Source: Vesta saturnalis | Taxonomy: Eukaryota > Arthropoda > Insecta > Coleoptera > Lampyridae | Assembly (NCBI GenBank): GCA_036346205.1 | Contig: JARFJB010002198.1 | Location: forward strand, 514,501 to 578,500 | Length of the DNA: 64,000 nucleotides | Direction: 5' to 3' | Shown: positions 33,705 through 48,150 of the stretch, piece after piece | Layout of the letters: the number at the start of each line of letters is the position of its first letter | Position numbering within the stretch: the first letter of the stretch is position 1 | The notes under the pieces: model-generated | Databases searched by the model: none | What the model saw: only the letters and a program-made list of their open reading frames with translations | What the model was told of the DNA's origin: nothing | Position numbers and translations under genes: made by a program

Positions 33705-33771
<67 letters not shown>
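33705..33771. repeat. (TA)n microsatellite, right of Helitron
   Basis: A 67-bp TA run that probably formed one array with 32956-33025 before the Helitron inserted. Confidence 0.95.
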
Positions 33772-37252
<3,481 letters not shown>

Positions 37253-38676
37253 CAGGGTTCCCATTTTAGACTATACAATTTAAAAGTCGAATAAAACTTT
37301 CTAATCAAAGTAAATTAACTTTAATGGACTAATATGTAGCTTATTCTTTGGGATTTATGACTAAAGTAAATAACAATTCAAGTTTTAAAGATCATGTCTT
37401 CCAAATGCCCTCCTTGGACTTCAATGCATTTTGAATTCTAAGTTCAAAATTTATAATCACTGGCGAAGAAAATCTCCATTTATTCCTGCAATTTCATTTC
37501 GAATCTGCTCCTTCAGCTCCGGAATTGTTGGGAGGACTTGCAAAAACTTTTTGCTTTAGGTATCCCAGAGAAAAATCGGGGCCGTTAAATCGGAGATCTG
37601 GGGCCAATTCAAATTTCCAAATCGGGAAATTATACGGCCGTCAAAAAATCTCGCAAAATTCTCATAGTGTTTCTGGCTATGTGAGCTGTTGCTCCATCTT
37701 GCTGGAATAATATAGCGCCATTTAGTCCTCGTCTAATTAGTTCTGGGATAAGAACATGTTTATGTAGCGTTCGGAATTAACTGTAACAGAACGGTTATTT
37801 TCATCCTCAAAAAATAAGGACCGATAATTCCAAATGATGCTACACCGCACCAAACAACGACTTTTGGACTGTGGAGGTTTTGGTAAACAGTTCGTGAGGA
37901 TTTTCTACTCCCAGTATCTAAAGTTTTGCTTGTTAACAACACCGTCCAAATGAAAATTTGCTTCGTCGCTCATTAGCAAATTATGAATTTCTCCACGATG
38001 CTGATGTAAAATTCTTCACAAAATGTCACCCTCGCTCCTTTGTCTAGATCACTGAGGTTATGCTCCATTTGATATTTATAGGGTGAAATTTTATATCTTT
38101 ATGCAGAATTCTGTGGATACTTCCTTAGATATTCCTAGGGCAAGTGATTGCCGATTAGCCGATCTCTTAGGACTTCTTGTAACGGCAGCCTCACTCGTTC
38201 AATATTTTCAGGCGTACGCACCGTTCTTCGACGTCCAGGTTTTTAATGTTTTGCACAGAGCCATTTTCACGCCAATGACGAACCCACGCCGCAATTTTAA
38301 AGCGTGTTGGTGCATCGCCCCTATTATTGTTTCCAAACTGCCGTCGAAATGCACGCCGAACTTCTTCAAATGAACCAGTTCTAATGTAGACTTCACAGAA
38401 AACACACGCTCTTGAATCGAATAATTAATTCATAATGCAATGAAAATTGTTAAACTGGAGCAATTATATCGTTTGCGTGTAACGCATATTTGACAGAAAC
38501 ACTTAAGTCGTTGTTTATAGACAGGCGCCTCCTTGATCTTTAAAACTTGAATTGTTATTTACTTTAGTCATAAATCCCACAGAATAAGCTACATATTAGT
38601 CCATTAAAAGTTAATTTACTTTGATTAGAAAGTTTTATTCGACTTTAAATTGTATAGTCTAATATGGGGAACCCAG
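37253..38676 (-). mobile_element. Mariner-family DNA transposon with ~140-bp TIRs
   Basis: TA duplications (37251-37252 and 38677-38678) flank inverted ends CAGGGTTCCCATTTTAGACT and CTGGGTTCCCCATATTAGAC. The inverted repeats continue for about 140 bp (37253-37395 and about 38533-38676) through ATACAATTTAAA and AATAAAACTTTC. TA targets and a single transposase frame define the Tc1/mariner superfamily. The transposase relic runs on the minus strand. Confidence 0.9.
37396..38433 (-). pseudogene. Mariner transposase, decayed
   Basis: The relic starts at an ATG at 38433, but the third codon is a stop. Past it the frame reads RACVFCEVYIRTGSFEEVRR and FRRQFGNNRGDAPTRFKIAA, matching the N-terminal helix-turn-helix region of a mariner-type transposase that binds the TIRs. 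Later blocks in shifted frames include KVVVWCGVASFGIIGPYF and FQQDGATAHIARNTM, the second catalytic Asp block. Several stops and indels rule out activity. Blocks such as SFGIIGPYFFEDE and VTVNSERYINM are typical of insect mariner families. Confidence 0.85.
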
Positions 38677-38678
38677 TA

Positions 38679-39049
38679 CAATTGGCGTATACAGGATAAT
38701 GACTCTGTTAAATAAAATGAACAAGCATTCGCGTTCAAATATTTTTATATTTTCCTAATCCTACTTTAATAAATCCAAAGATTAGGTACTCATTACCGTT
38801 TGTTTCCAATAACACGTTACTATACAACACCATATTGTAAGTAATAACCTTTTATACTGTAAAAATAATCAAATAATTTATAATACAATTAGAGTACAAT
38901 TAGAAACTCTACCAATGTAAATGTAAAGTTTAATATAAACATTATTTCACTTATAGCTAAGACTAATTGAACAGAATTACGTTAATGTTGAAACGGACGT
39001 AAGTATGACTATTTTAAGCCTGCAAAAGCGAAATTATTAAGATGTATGT
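38679..39049. other. AT-rich DNA, no gene seen
   Basis: No recognisable feature. Confidence 0.4.
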
Positions 39050-39345
39050 TGTTACGTGCACTAAGCTACTGATGCCAAAAGTAGGGGTTATGTCCTTTTA
39101 AAATAGCCGGTAGCTCAATTTCTTTGGAAATCACTTGTATGCGTATGCATGTGGCTGGCATAGCAACAATAAGACTTTAAAAAGGGCGCCACTTATTTTG
39201 CTCTAGTATAACCCTCAAATCAAGAACAGAACAAAGGCACAGTTAAGACGTTAATCAAAGTAAATTAAATAAACGAACGTTGACCTGAAATAGGACAAGT
39301 TAATTAAGCATACAAGACAGTAGCAACCATATGAAACGGAAATAA
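39050..39345. repeat. Interspersed repeat A, copy 1 (LTR-like)
   Basis: Begins TGTTACGTGCAC and runs through CCGGTAGCTCAATTTCTTTG, TTGTATGCGTATGCATGTGG, and ACAAAGGCACAGTTAAG. The same ordered landmarks occur at 40570 and 42763 in the same orientation. A start with TG and direct copies on both sides of a gag fragment suggest a diverged LTR pair, but I could not fix the CA ends. Confidence 0.6.
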
Positions 39346-39625
39346 GCCCAAAAAAACAATGGATCTTCACAAATAAAATCAATCAGTAATGAAGACTATC
39401 GGCTGAGGAATTTGATGCCAGAATTTACATGGGCCAAACCCGGTTCCAGTAGTTTTGAAGTACCACGAGAAGGCATAGGTTTAAGGGTCTAAATTGAGTA
39501 ATTTGTATGTTCGAGCTTTTTCCCTGAAGTGATCAACTAAGTGGGATGAGTGATTTTCATTAATACCTAAGAAGTTCTATAAAACGCTATGTAAAGAGAG
39601 GTAAAAGTAAACATTGAAACGAACC

Positions 39626-40093
39626 TTACATAGTTACTACATAAATTCGAATAGATTCTGTAGGTCCTATAGTACGAGCTTTAACTTCATTTGTCAGACT
39701 TTGGTAATCATTAATAGAAATGAATTCTGATTTCAAAAGGGTTACCACGTTTTTCCAGGAGGTTAAGGGGTCTTTGTGAGCCTTAAACGATAACAGGGTT
39801 TTGTTGGTAAGGTGTTCAGGACTCGTGGCGTATAGATATGAGTGAGTAAGTCCCGGAGTCAAAACGAGTTCTTCCACCCGTGTCGAAAATTCGGGGAGTG
39901 AGGAAGATTCTGAAACTCCAGCAAATGACAAATTTAATTTCGCGATAGCGTAATACTTCCGAGAAGCAAGTTGAGTATACGTATTGTTGCCTGCTAAAGC
40001 AAAAGCATCAAAATCTTCGGAGTCAGAAGAAAATGGATCATGTTTGGTTTCCACAGAACTAGCATGTGTAACCTTCGGACTAAACGACGGCAA
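39626..40093 (-). pseudogene. LTR-retrotransposon gag fragment (gypsy-like)
   Basis: A 155-aa minus frame with the organisation of a Ty3/gypsy capsid region: a central block SLPEFSTRVEELVLTPGL, then KTLLSFKAHKDPLTSWKN, then LLKSEFISINDYQSLTNEV and TIGPTESIRIYV, the family's segment before the zinc knuckle. Gag proteins form the particle in which retrotransposon RNA is copied. No zinc knuckle, protease, reverse transcriptase or integrase follows; within about 300 bp leftward the sequence reaches repeat A copy 1. This suggests a gag-only deletion derivative between two LTR-like repeats. The family call is by pattern only. Confidence 0.5.
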
Positions 40094-40569
40094 CTTTTGA
40101 GAAATTGTCTGCTGTGGAACATTTATATATTTTAAGTATCACCTCTATTTCAGCCCGATAATTTTGAAGAGAGAAAAGCAAATCGTGTTTCGTGGTGCCT
40201 TCGTCCGGAGTATCCGCTTTCATCAGAGTACACCGACGGTGCGTGTGTACGCAAAGTGGAAATTAAGCATCGAGCAACCGGTGTAGTTGTATGCCCCGTA
40301 AAATATAGGAGAGAAGAAGAAACGTCTTCGCTAGTTTTACGTACAGTGGAAAGGTCGACATCGCACGCGATAACATACTCAACAGTCGTAACTAGTAACA
40401 ATGCACTGCAAACATATTTGCATAACTGTTCTATAAGCAGGTCGCACGAAAAACTTGTCAAATGTTGAGCCCATAGAGGGAATCTGTGAGGAAGACAAAA
40501 ATGTAATAGTTGTACGAAATAACACCATACGCCAGAGAGACGCCCCTGAAGTTGAGTGGTAGAAGAGGT
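40094..40569. other. Possible leader of the gag fragment
   Basis: This interval lies between the gag start and repeat A copy 2. Overlapping frames on both strands (143 aa minus at 40150-40581, 70 aa plus) show no recognisable protein. In the LTR model it would be the untranslated leader, but no convincing primer-binding site is visible. Confidence 0.3.
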
Positions 40570-40850
40570 TGTCACGTGCACAAAGGCACTGATGCCGTGA
40601 CCCCTTTTAAGATAACCGATAGCTCAATTTGTTTGGAAAACACTTGTATGCGTAGGCATGTGGTTGTCGGAAACACGATAAAACACCACTTGGTTTGCTC
40701 TTATGTGGCCCGCAAACCGTGAAGAAGACAAAGGCACAGTTAGGTCAAAGATCACAGTTAAAATAAATTAAAATTATGAAACGAACTCAAACAAGACAAT
40801 AGCATAAAAATAAAGAAATAAGCGTTTTTCAACACCAGTAAAACCAATCA
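40570..40850. repeat. Interspersed repeat A, copy 2 (LTR-like)
   Basis: TGTCACGTGCACAAAGGCAC, then ACCGATAGCTCAATTTGTTT and CACTTGTATGCGTAGGCATG, then AGACAAAGGCACAGTTAGG. It is the same family and orientation as copy 1, with moderate divergence. Confidence 0.65.
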
Positions 40851-42389
40851 GAAGTGTAATATCGAGAAACTCCATCTAAAACAATTGCCCACTTTTCAGT
40901 CCCCAGAACATGAATCCCCAAATATGTATAAAAGATTAACTCCCACAGGAGAGCGCTGAGATAATGTTGCAGAAACAAAAAAAAAAAAGTAACAGAAACA
41001 TTTTTACCTAATATTAACAGTAGTAATAATAAACTAAATGTAAACTAAATACCAACAATTTTAATAATCGACCAAAATACGATCATCAGTAGGCGACGAC
41101 GTTTCGCTGGGTTAGCTAGAATAAGTCAACAAAAAAATTTGCCGTAAGTACAAGCGACAAATAAAGGTAAAATCGTTTCAAACCGAGGTGCGCGTGGATA
41201 CAGGAAGAACTCGCGTTAAACATTGCTACAAAAACATTATCAGACGTGTAATTATTACGATTTGAAGATAAATAAAAAAAAATTATATGTATTAAGCTTA
41301 TCTTAGTCAGCCCCCGAATAATGTTTATAAAATTGATAAAGTAAAACCTATAAGCATTATATAAATATAAAGCAGTCCAAAAATATTTGTAACTTATGCA
41401 AATCGGGCACATTTAAGAATTGAATGCACAAAACAAAACCTAAATTTAGCATTCACCGAAGTGATCCCCAGACATAATGTATGTAAAGAAGATCTACATT
41501 CACAGTTCATCGGCTCTGGGGCTCATCACATAAAGACAAATTAACAGTCAAGCAAATAATAAGCTATTATCAACCTCTGGTAAACCTAATTATAGTCCAA
41601 GCCCTTACACATAAAGCAATAAGTACAAGCGGAACAAAAATCCTAAAGAAGTGGAAGATCACTAGTTTCTGAGGAATCTTATATTCGTATTAAACCGAAG
41701 AGTAAATACAATTGGTATAATATTAAGTAAATGCCTGAAACAGAAGCCAGGTTAACTGAAACGTATCTTAGATCTAAAATTTTGTAATACAGGAAAATTT
41801 GTAGCACAATCCGTTTTCTCTGTCAGTAAATTTTTCACAGACGCCCACTAGACAAAATGGCGTCAACCCAAAAGAATCAAAATACCTTCAATTTTATTTT
41901 TGACCAATTAGAAAAGTTCTTTTTGTATATTTTGAGGAACTTAAGCTTAATACCTAACTCCGGTGATATTGTACGCGGCCTTGCCACGTCAAATACGTTA
42001 ATTGGAAAACCATATGTATTCGGTCAATTTAAGACAACAACACCCGAAAACCTTTGGACTAGTTAAACGCCACTTTTCTTCAAAGGAGCTGGTTTCCACA
42101 CAAGTATTGTGTGTTACCTACCAGCCAATACATAAACATCTTAAAACACAAAACAATATGTAGCAAATTCCAAAGCTGTAGAATGAAGTGCAAAGGTGAT
42201 CCACAAGCAGTCAAAAATCACGCATAGTAACCATTACAATTTACCAGGTAAGGAAAAAAAAGGAAAAGGCCACGTATTTCATTCCCTCCCCAAGGGGGAG
42301 GGCGGGCTGCTTGAGCTTTCTGAGCTTTTTATTTCACAATCGTGGATTCCCAGCCTACATACATACATTACGTATATATGCATGGTGGT
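40851..42389. other. Repeat-derived sequence, no gene supported
   Basis: Loosely resembles the region after repeat A copy 3 (GTGATCCCCAGACATAATG near 41460 versus ATGATCCCCACACATATG near 43665). The segment 41650-41905 resembles 48455-48700: both contain TATAATATTAAGTAAATG and AAATGGCGTCA. So the repeat unit is probably longer than the conserved 290 bp. The 69-aa frame at 41857-42066 lies in this repeat. Confidence 0.4.
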
Positions 42390-42665
42390 ATTAAGGACGG
42401 GTGTGGTCTGGTTAGGATTGGAAGGAACGGGGTTAGGGTTCTGAGGGGCAAAGTACTAACCCAGCATTCGCCTAAGTAGCCGCACATGGTGTGCATATAC
42501 GCAGTGACCATGCCGCTACATGTGTATGAGGAAAACCCCCTGAAAAAACCTCATACAAAGTAGACGGTAATGAGAATCGAACCTATAACCCCCGGAATGC
42601 TAATCAGGTCGTGTCACCACCAGTTCGGTTGTAGCTGGTAACGTAACACCCTAATTACTTTGAGG
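42390..42665 (-). mobile_element. tRNA-derived SINE-like element
   Basis: On the minus strand a Pol III B box, GGTTCGATTC (42574-42583), lies in a tRNA-like context, GGGGGTTATAGGTTCGATTC, preceded by CTGGTGGTGACACGACCTG as a diverged A-box region. Downstream are inverted words TTTGTATGAGG and CCTCATACACATG and a unique body ending near GGATTCCCAGC. SINEs are copied by LINE enzymes. The 3' end and target duplication are not resolved. Confidence 0.5.
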
Positions 42666-42762
42666 TACAAAGAGAGAAAAACGAGTTAATTTTACTAAAT
42701 CAGTCGGTGATCAACTGACAGAGTTGCTTGGCACTTTTATTTCTATAGTTTCCCAGAACAAA

Positions 42763-43025
42763 TTACGTGCACACAGGTACTTATGTGGTGTGTCGCGACT
42801 CCTGTTAAGATAACCGGTAGCTCAGCCGCTTTGGAAACCACTGGGATGCGTGGGCGTGTGGTTGGTGTAGAAATATAATAATAATTTAAAAAAGCCACCA
42901 CTTGTATAGCCCTCAAACCAAGAAAAGAACCCAGTCACAAACAGACAGTTAAAATAAAGTCTAAACGTTGACCTGGAAAAGGACTGGTTAATTAAGGATT
43001 CCTGACAATAATAAACATAAAACAA
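42763..43025. repeat. Interspersed repeat A, copy 3
   Basis: TTACGTGCACACAGGTACTT, then AACCGGTAGCTCAGCCGCTT, then GGGCGTGTGGTTGG, CCCTCAAACCAAGAAAAGAA and ACGTTGACCTGGAAAAGGAC. It shares more with copy 1 than copy 2 does in its last 80 bp (TTGACCTG, GTTAATTAAG). Confidence 0.65.
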
Positions 43026-43989
43026 AGAAATGTTGGTCGTCCAACAATTCTTTATTTCGTACAGAACTGCGCCTAAATAGGTAGAAAAAATTAGTATTCC
43101 CCTAGGAAAAAAATTGTAGAAATATATCAAAATATACATCATCAGTAATGATAACTAGGTTACAATAATCATAAATCCCCGAAATAAATAATAAATGAAT
43201 TAAAGTTATCCTAAATCGTTTATAATAATAAGTACTCCACAATCCGTAATAATAGTAAACCACTTGCCTTTTTAGTGCTTTAGGTATACTAAAAGAAATC
43301 CTAAAAATAATGACAGCATTGTCAGATGTCAAGTGGGAGACGATGTTAAAATTGATGCCTACAATAAAAACACAACACAAAGAGATTGTGCAAACCGCGG
43401 TTCTAGGAAAAGCTTTTCTTAAAATGCTAGTAAATAGTCATTACCAACTGGGAGTTTATTGCGGTTTAAACTCAACAACAAAAAATTAATTATAACTGCA
43501 CCAATCCTATCCTAATCAGATCGAGATTAATTAATTTGATAGAATAAGCAGCGTATCGCAGAACTATGAAGCAGCCAAAAAAGGTAGGTAACTCATATAA
43601 TATTGACACACCTAATGAATAAATGCCTAAAACAAAAACCCCAAAGTTCAGTGTTAACTACAATGATCCCCACACATATGTTACTAAATAACATCTATAA
43701 TTCAGCGGCTGAAGGCCTTATCAGTTACAAATAAAGTAGTAAGCACAAAAGAATATCAAGAAATACAGCTAAAGTAGCATACATTACACGGATCACCTTG
43801 AATAAATATGTGTACTTACGGAATCATAGTTCAAATGTAATGGCGGCACTACATAGGTATAATATGTAAAATTTGACAGATGTTTAGGATACATTTAGTA
43901 TTTTTAATAATGGTTAACACACGATATAATTAGAGCACAACCGAAGCTGGTTAGGAAATGTCGATACAAGCACCTTTCGTAGATAGTAT
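43026..43989. other. Repeat-derived AT-rich DNA
   Basis: It follows repeat A copy 3 and shares scattered similarity with 41290-41650. No gene seen. It adjoins the LINE poly(T) end. Confidence 0.35.
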
Positions 43990-44009
43990 ACTTTTTTTTA
44001 TTTTGTTTT

Positions 44010-46560
44010 TTCTGTTAATTTACAATCTACTCTAATATAGTGTAAGAGTATGGGAGTCCTCAACCAGCGATGATAATCAGGGGTTTTAATGGGATGATTG
44101 GTGTAGCATTCTTCATTGTTTAAGATCAATTGGCCAGTGTTTATTCAGCCTTCGAGTTGGTAATGGGTCAAAGGGTTGTAGGATTAAGTTGTTTCTATGA
44201 TCTGGTAGCTGACGCTGACTCCCTTATTACATCCACCACGAAAGGGATGTTAACGTCATTGTGTAGAGTGCGATTGCTGACGTTCCAAAGTGCATTTACG
44301 AGGGCTCTTAGAATTTTTGACTGGGCATGTTAAATGATGTCTATTCTACTTTTTTTGGCCCATCCCCAAAGCTCGATTTCATACATCCAGATGGGCATTA
44401 AGGTTGTTTTATGTAATAGCACTTTATTTTCAGTTAAAAGTCTAGTTTTTGGTCTAAGGAGCCAATATATTTATTTGTATTGGAAGTCTAGCTGTGTCCT
44501 TTTTGATTTGAGGTAAGGATATCAGGTTAGCTGCCTGTCGAGGTGGAATCCTAAATACTTGGTTTCCGTCCTGACCGCCAGTTGAATGCCTTTGAGTGTG
44601 ACGGGAGAACATGTGGTTCTTCATGTCGTGATTCGCCAGTGATCAGCCCATTCGCTTATGATGTTCAAGTGTGTTTGAAACTGTCGCGAAGCTTCTATTT
44701 CGTCGTTATCTTTGAAGAATGTAGCAGCGTCGTCAGCGAATGTAGCGATTGTAGTATTTCTCGTTTCAGAAATGTCGGAGGTCTAAAGAAGGTGCAGGGA
44801 AGGACCCAAGACACTGCCTTGTACACACCTGCTTTTGTTTGATGATATTTTACACTGAAATAGCGATCGCTGAGAAATTACTTTATTAATAGATAATACG
44901 TGTTCGGTATTCGTAGTTTTAACTTATACGATAAGCCGATTTGCCACACCTTGTCAAAGGACTGTTTTTTTCTTCAGGGCTATTCGCTATTGAATTGACA
45001 ATTCGATGGGCTTGTTGTACTGTTGAATGGAGCTCTCTAAACCCGAACTGGTGGTGTTGAACTAGGGCAGGCATGTTCAGATCTGTATTTTTCGCAAACA
45101 ATTTTCCTAGGAGAGGTAACAAGCTAATGGGTAGATAGGATCTGGGTAAATGTGCCGGTTTGCTTGGTTTAAGTACCATATGGACCTGAGCGTGTTTCCA
45201 TTGTGTAGGAAAATATGACAGACTGAGTATTTGGTTATACAGTGTGGTTAAGAAGACAATTGCTTTTATCAGGAGATGCTTTAGTATTTGTGCAATTATT
45301 AAATTATGTCCTGGCGTTTTGCGGCTTTTTAGTGCTTTAATACCATTACTTACTACGGTGGGACTAAAAGGTCTAATCGGTGGTGACAGTTGAGACGGAG
45401 TGTCTAAAAAGTTAACAATTTAGTCAGTGTTTGTCATAGGATCGGCTTATAAAGGCGTAAAGACATCTGCTAAGTAGTGCGAGGATTCGTTAGCCTTTGC
45501 TTTGTCTGATCGTGCCCATGTGCCATCTGTTGTTTGTATCGGTGGGACATTGAGTTGTGGACGTTTAAGTTTTTTTGTAGCTCACCAAATTGGCTGGTCT
45601 TCTTTACTTAGTTTTGTAACATATTCTTGAAAACAGGTATTTTGGTGTTTTTTAAGTGTTTTTTCAAGTCTTCTGGTTAATCTGTTGTATGTGCGTTTCT
45701 CTTATGGATGGCGCGATCGATTCCACTTACCTCTGGCCTGTCTTTTCTCAGCAATGAGTTCTCTGATTTGAAGTGGTACATTATTACTTTTACTATGTAT
45801 TGCATTTATAGAGAACCATGATGCTTTTGTATAAGTTCAGTGTGGTACTGAACCGTTTTATCTAGTTCACCGGTTTCCTTGATGCGGTGTTTTAAGTTGA
45901 TATTTTCTTGTATAAAACTTTGTAATTGTTTCCAATCTGTCGATTAAGTGGCCAGCATGAGATTTAATGGTTTCGATAATAGAGTTATCTTTAACAAGAA
46001 AATAATATGCAGAGATGCCTGCAACTACGAAGAAATCTATCATGGGGGGGGGGGTATCAGTGGGCCAATAGGTAGTTTGTCCAGTTGAAAGGTGTATATA
46101 TCTGTTGCCATTTATTGTTCGGAGAAGGTTAAGGCCTTTAACAGTGGTCAATCGATACCCCCAGTGAGTATGCTTAGCGTTCCAGTCGCCGCCAGTAATA
46201 AACCTGTGACCCAGGGTCTGAAAGAAAGCTTTATATTGTTTAGTTGTTATTGTATGTCGAGGGGGGAATAGATGTCTGATATTTTAAATGATCCAGGTGG
46301 AGCAGTGATTTTCACATTTGTAGCCTAAAGATGTGCTGTTTGGTACTTTGGTAGCTCAAAGTTGATATTGCTGTTGTGAATAATAATTGCAGAGCAGCCA
46401 TGCGCAGTTCCATCAGGATGGCATGTGTTATATACAGTGTAGTTAGGAATGCAAATGCTAGTTCTGTCTGTGCTATTAAAGAAATAAGCATTTTTGGAGC
46501 TGAAGGAATGTTATTGGTTCTTGTTTATGGTTAACTAGACCGTTTGTGTTCCATATAGCA
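44010..46560 (-). pseudogene. Jockey LINE ORF2 (endonuclease and reverse transcriptase), broken
   Basis: The endonuclease C-terminal part reads GLNLLRTINGNRYIHLSTGQ, TTYWPTDTPP, then IDFFVVAGIS (45867-46151). The reverse transcriptase shows RSYLPISLLPLLGKLF and QHHQFGFRELHSTVQQAHR (44919-45179), GSVLGPSLHLL, and the catalytic FADD box (TIATFADDAATF; 44729-44740). The ADHWRIT and KYLGFHLDRQL blocks and a C-terminal region with NNEECYTNHPIKTPDYHRW follow. This block order is standard for Jockey elements, whose enzyme nicks DNA and copies RNA onto the nick. The frame is broken many times. Confidence 0.85.
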
Positions 46561-46574
46561 TTTCTTGTATACTT

Positions 46575-47870
46575 AGCCCTTGTTAATGTTTCTTGACGAT
46601 GCTTGTTAGCAGATTTAGTATCATGTTGTCCTGTTGCATCATCTGGGCAAACATAGCTTTGAATTCTGATATGAAAGTGGTTAACTGTTGGCTTATCATG
46701 GTGTATCGATCATTTTCAGTGTTGATTCTGTTTTTCATAGAGTGTGGAGTATTGGTGTGTAGAAAATCAGTGGGTTTAGGAGAGGCGGTGAGAATTTGTG
46801 GACGCATGTTATTAGTATTACGTTGGAATGTATTGCTTGATTTACTTCTTAGGTACCAGTAGATCTTGATAAATCTTGCAACCCTTGTAGTTGGCCGGGT
46901 GGCCACTGCCACAAAGGACACATTTTTCTGGCACTCGTTTTGACTTAGTACATATTATAAGTGTCATGTGGCCTTCCGCTTTTCACGCAGTTAAATGGTC
47001 TTGTACAGTATGTCTTAGAGTGCTCATAATTCTGACATCTGGTACGCTGTATTATTCCATTCTTCTTTTTCGGTGGCTCCACAGTTATTTTTGTTTCACA
47101 AATGACTTTAAGTTCAAATATTTTGTGGTTAATCTCACAGGGTTCGAAGTCTACGAAGAACAGCGAGAGAGGTTCTTTACTTATTTTATGTCTTATGTTT
47201 AATATGTTACGCACGTCGTGGCCAGCTGTCTTGAGTTCCGTTTTTATATCTTCATCTGGAATTGAATGATGCAGGTTACTTATGACGATTCTGTAAGCTC
47301 TCTTTTGTTTTAGCTGGTATGTGTGATAGATTACATTTTCGTCTTTTCGGTGTGTAATTAATTTTCTGTGTCCACAGTGTTAGAATTAATTGTAACTGTA
47401 TTAATCGCTAGGGCCTTGCTATAAAATGTTTCGTCGTCGACGACCTTCGCAAGATTGTCTGCCATGCCTTTAAAATTAGTTACTCCATAAATGAACATTG
47501 GCGGCGGTTTTTCCTCCCGAGCTTGCTCATTAGTTGGGTTAGTTATGTCATTTTCGTCATTGTTGGATAAAGCTGCAAATCTGTTCTGTGTACTTGCGTA
47601 TATCTGATTTAAAGTTTCAGTGGACCGAGTTTTTCGTTTCTTAGCTACTTGCCATTCGCGTATATTATTCTGATTTCATATTCATTATCACTTGGAGTAT
47701 GTTGAATTGATTGTATTACAGTGTGGTTGCATATATAGGGGTTTGGTTAAATATAGGTATGAATTCTGGAGAATTTGGACACGTAGTTGTTGATTGTAAA
47801 TTATTTAAGTTGGAAATGAATGGAACTTGTTGATATTGATAAGAAGGCTGTTAAATAGTGTAGCTTGGTG
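46575..47870 (-). pseudogene. Jockey LINE ORF1 (gag-like), broken
   Basis: ORF1 encodes the RNA-binding nucleoprotein of the LINE. The frame at 46945-47214 reads CEINHKIFELKVICETKIT, then RTRCQNYEHSKTYCTRPFNC, the CCHC-knuckle region typical of Jockey gag proteins, with some cysteines lost. Leftward, another frame has a cysteine-rich stretch that matches the usual HPANYKGC-type block, then a frame (46583-46921) rich in Gln, Met and Thr that ends at ISEFKAMFAQMMQQDNMILN. Frameshifts separate these blocks. The N-terminal part (47214-47870) is poorly conserved. Confidence 0.75.
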
Positions 47871-48150
47871 CCTGATTAGCAGGGATTTCGAATGCTACAT
47901 TCGATGTTGATTGCGTGAAATTCATTTCCCAACGCTGTATAAGATAAAAATTTTTGATAACTCTTCGGTAAATTCCCGGATCAGTTGGGTCGAGAAGGGA
48001 CCCACAGTTGTAGTTGTAGTTATCGCACAAGATAGAGGCGCACTTGAACTTTTATTACAGAACGGTGACAAGGACGTCTTTATTCTTTGAAAACCAAATG
48101 TGAACTCGAATAGTTTACAGAACAATTTATATTAATTCACAGGTAACAAA

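Larger units (their letters stand above)
43990..48150 (-). mobile_element. Near full-length Jockey-type LINE, decayed
   Basis: A minus-strand LINE of about 4.1 kb. Its 3' tail appears as a T-run on the plus strand (TTTTTTTTATTTTGTTTTTT at about 43992). Moving rightward come the ORF2 C-terminus, reverse transcriptase, endonuclease, then ORF1 (gag) with zinc-knuckle remnants, giving the order ORF1-ORF2 on the minus strand. The 5' limit is approximate. Stops and shifts are frequent, so it is old. It lies among repeat A material: 48455-48700 resembles 41650-41905. Confidence 0.8.
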
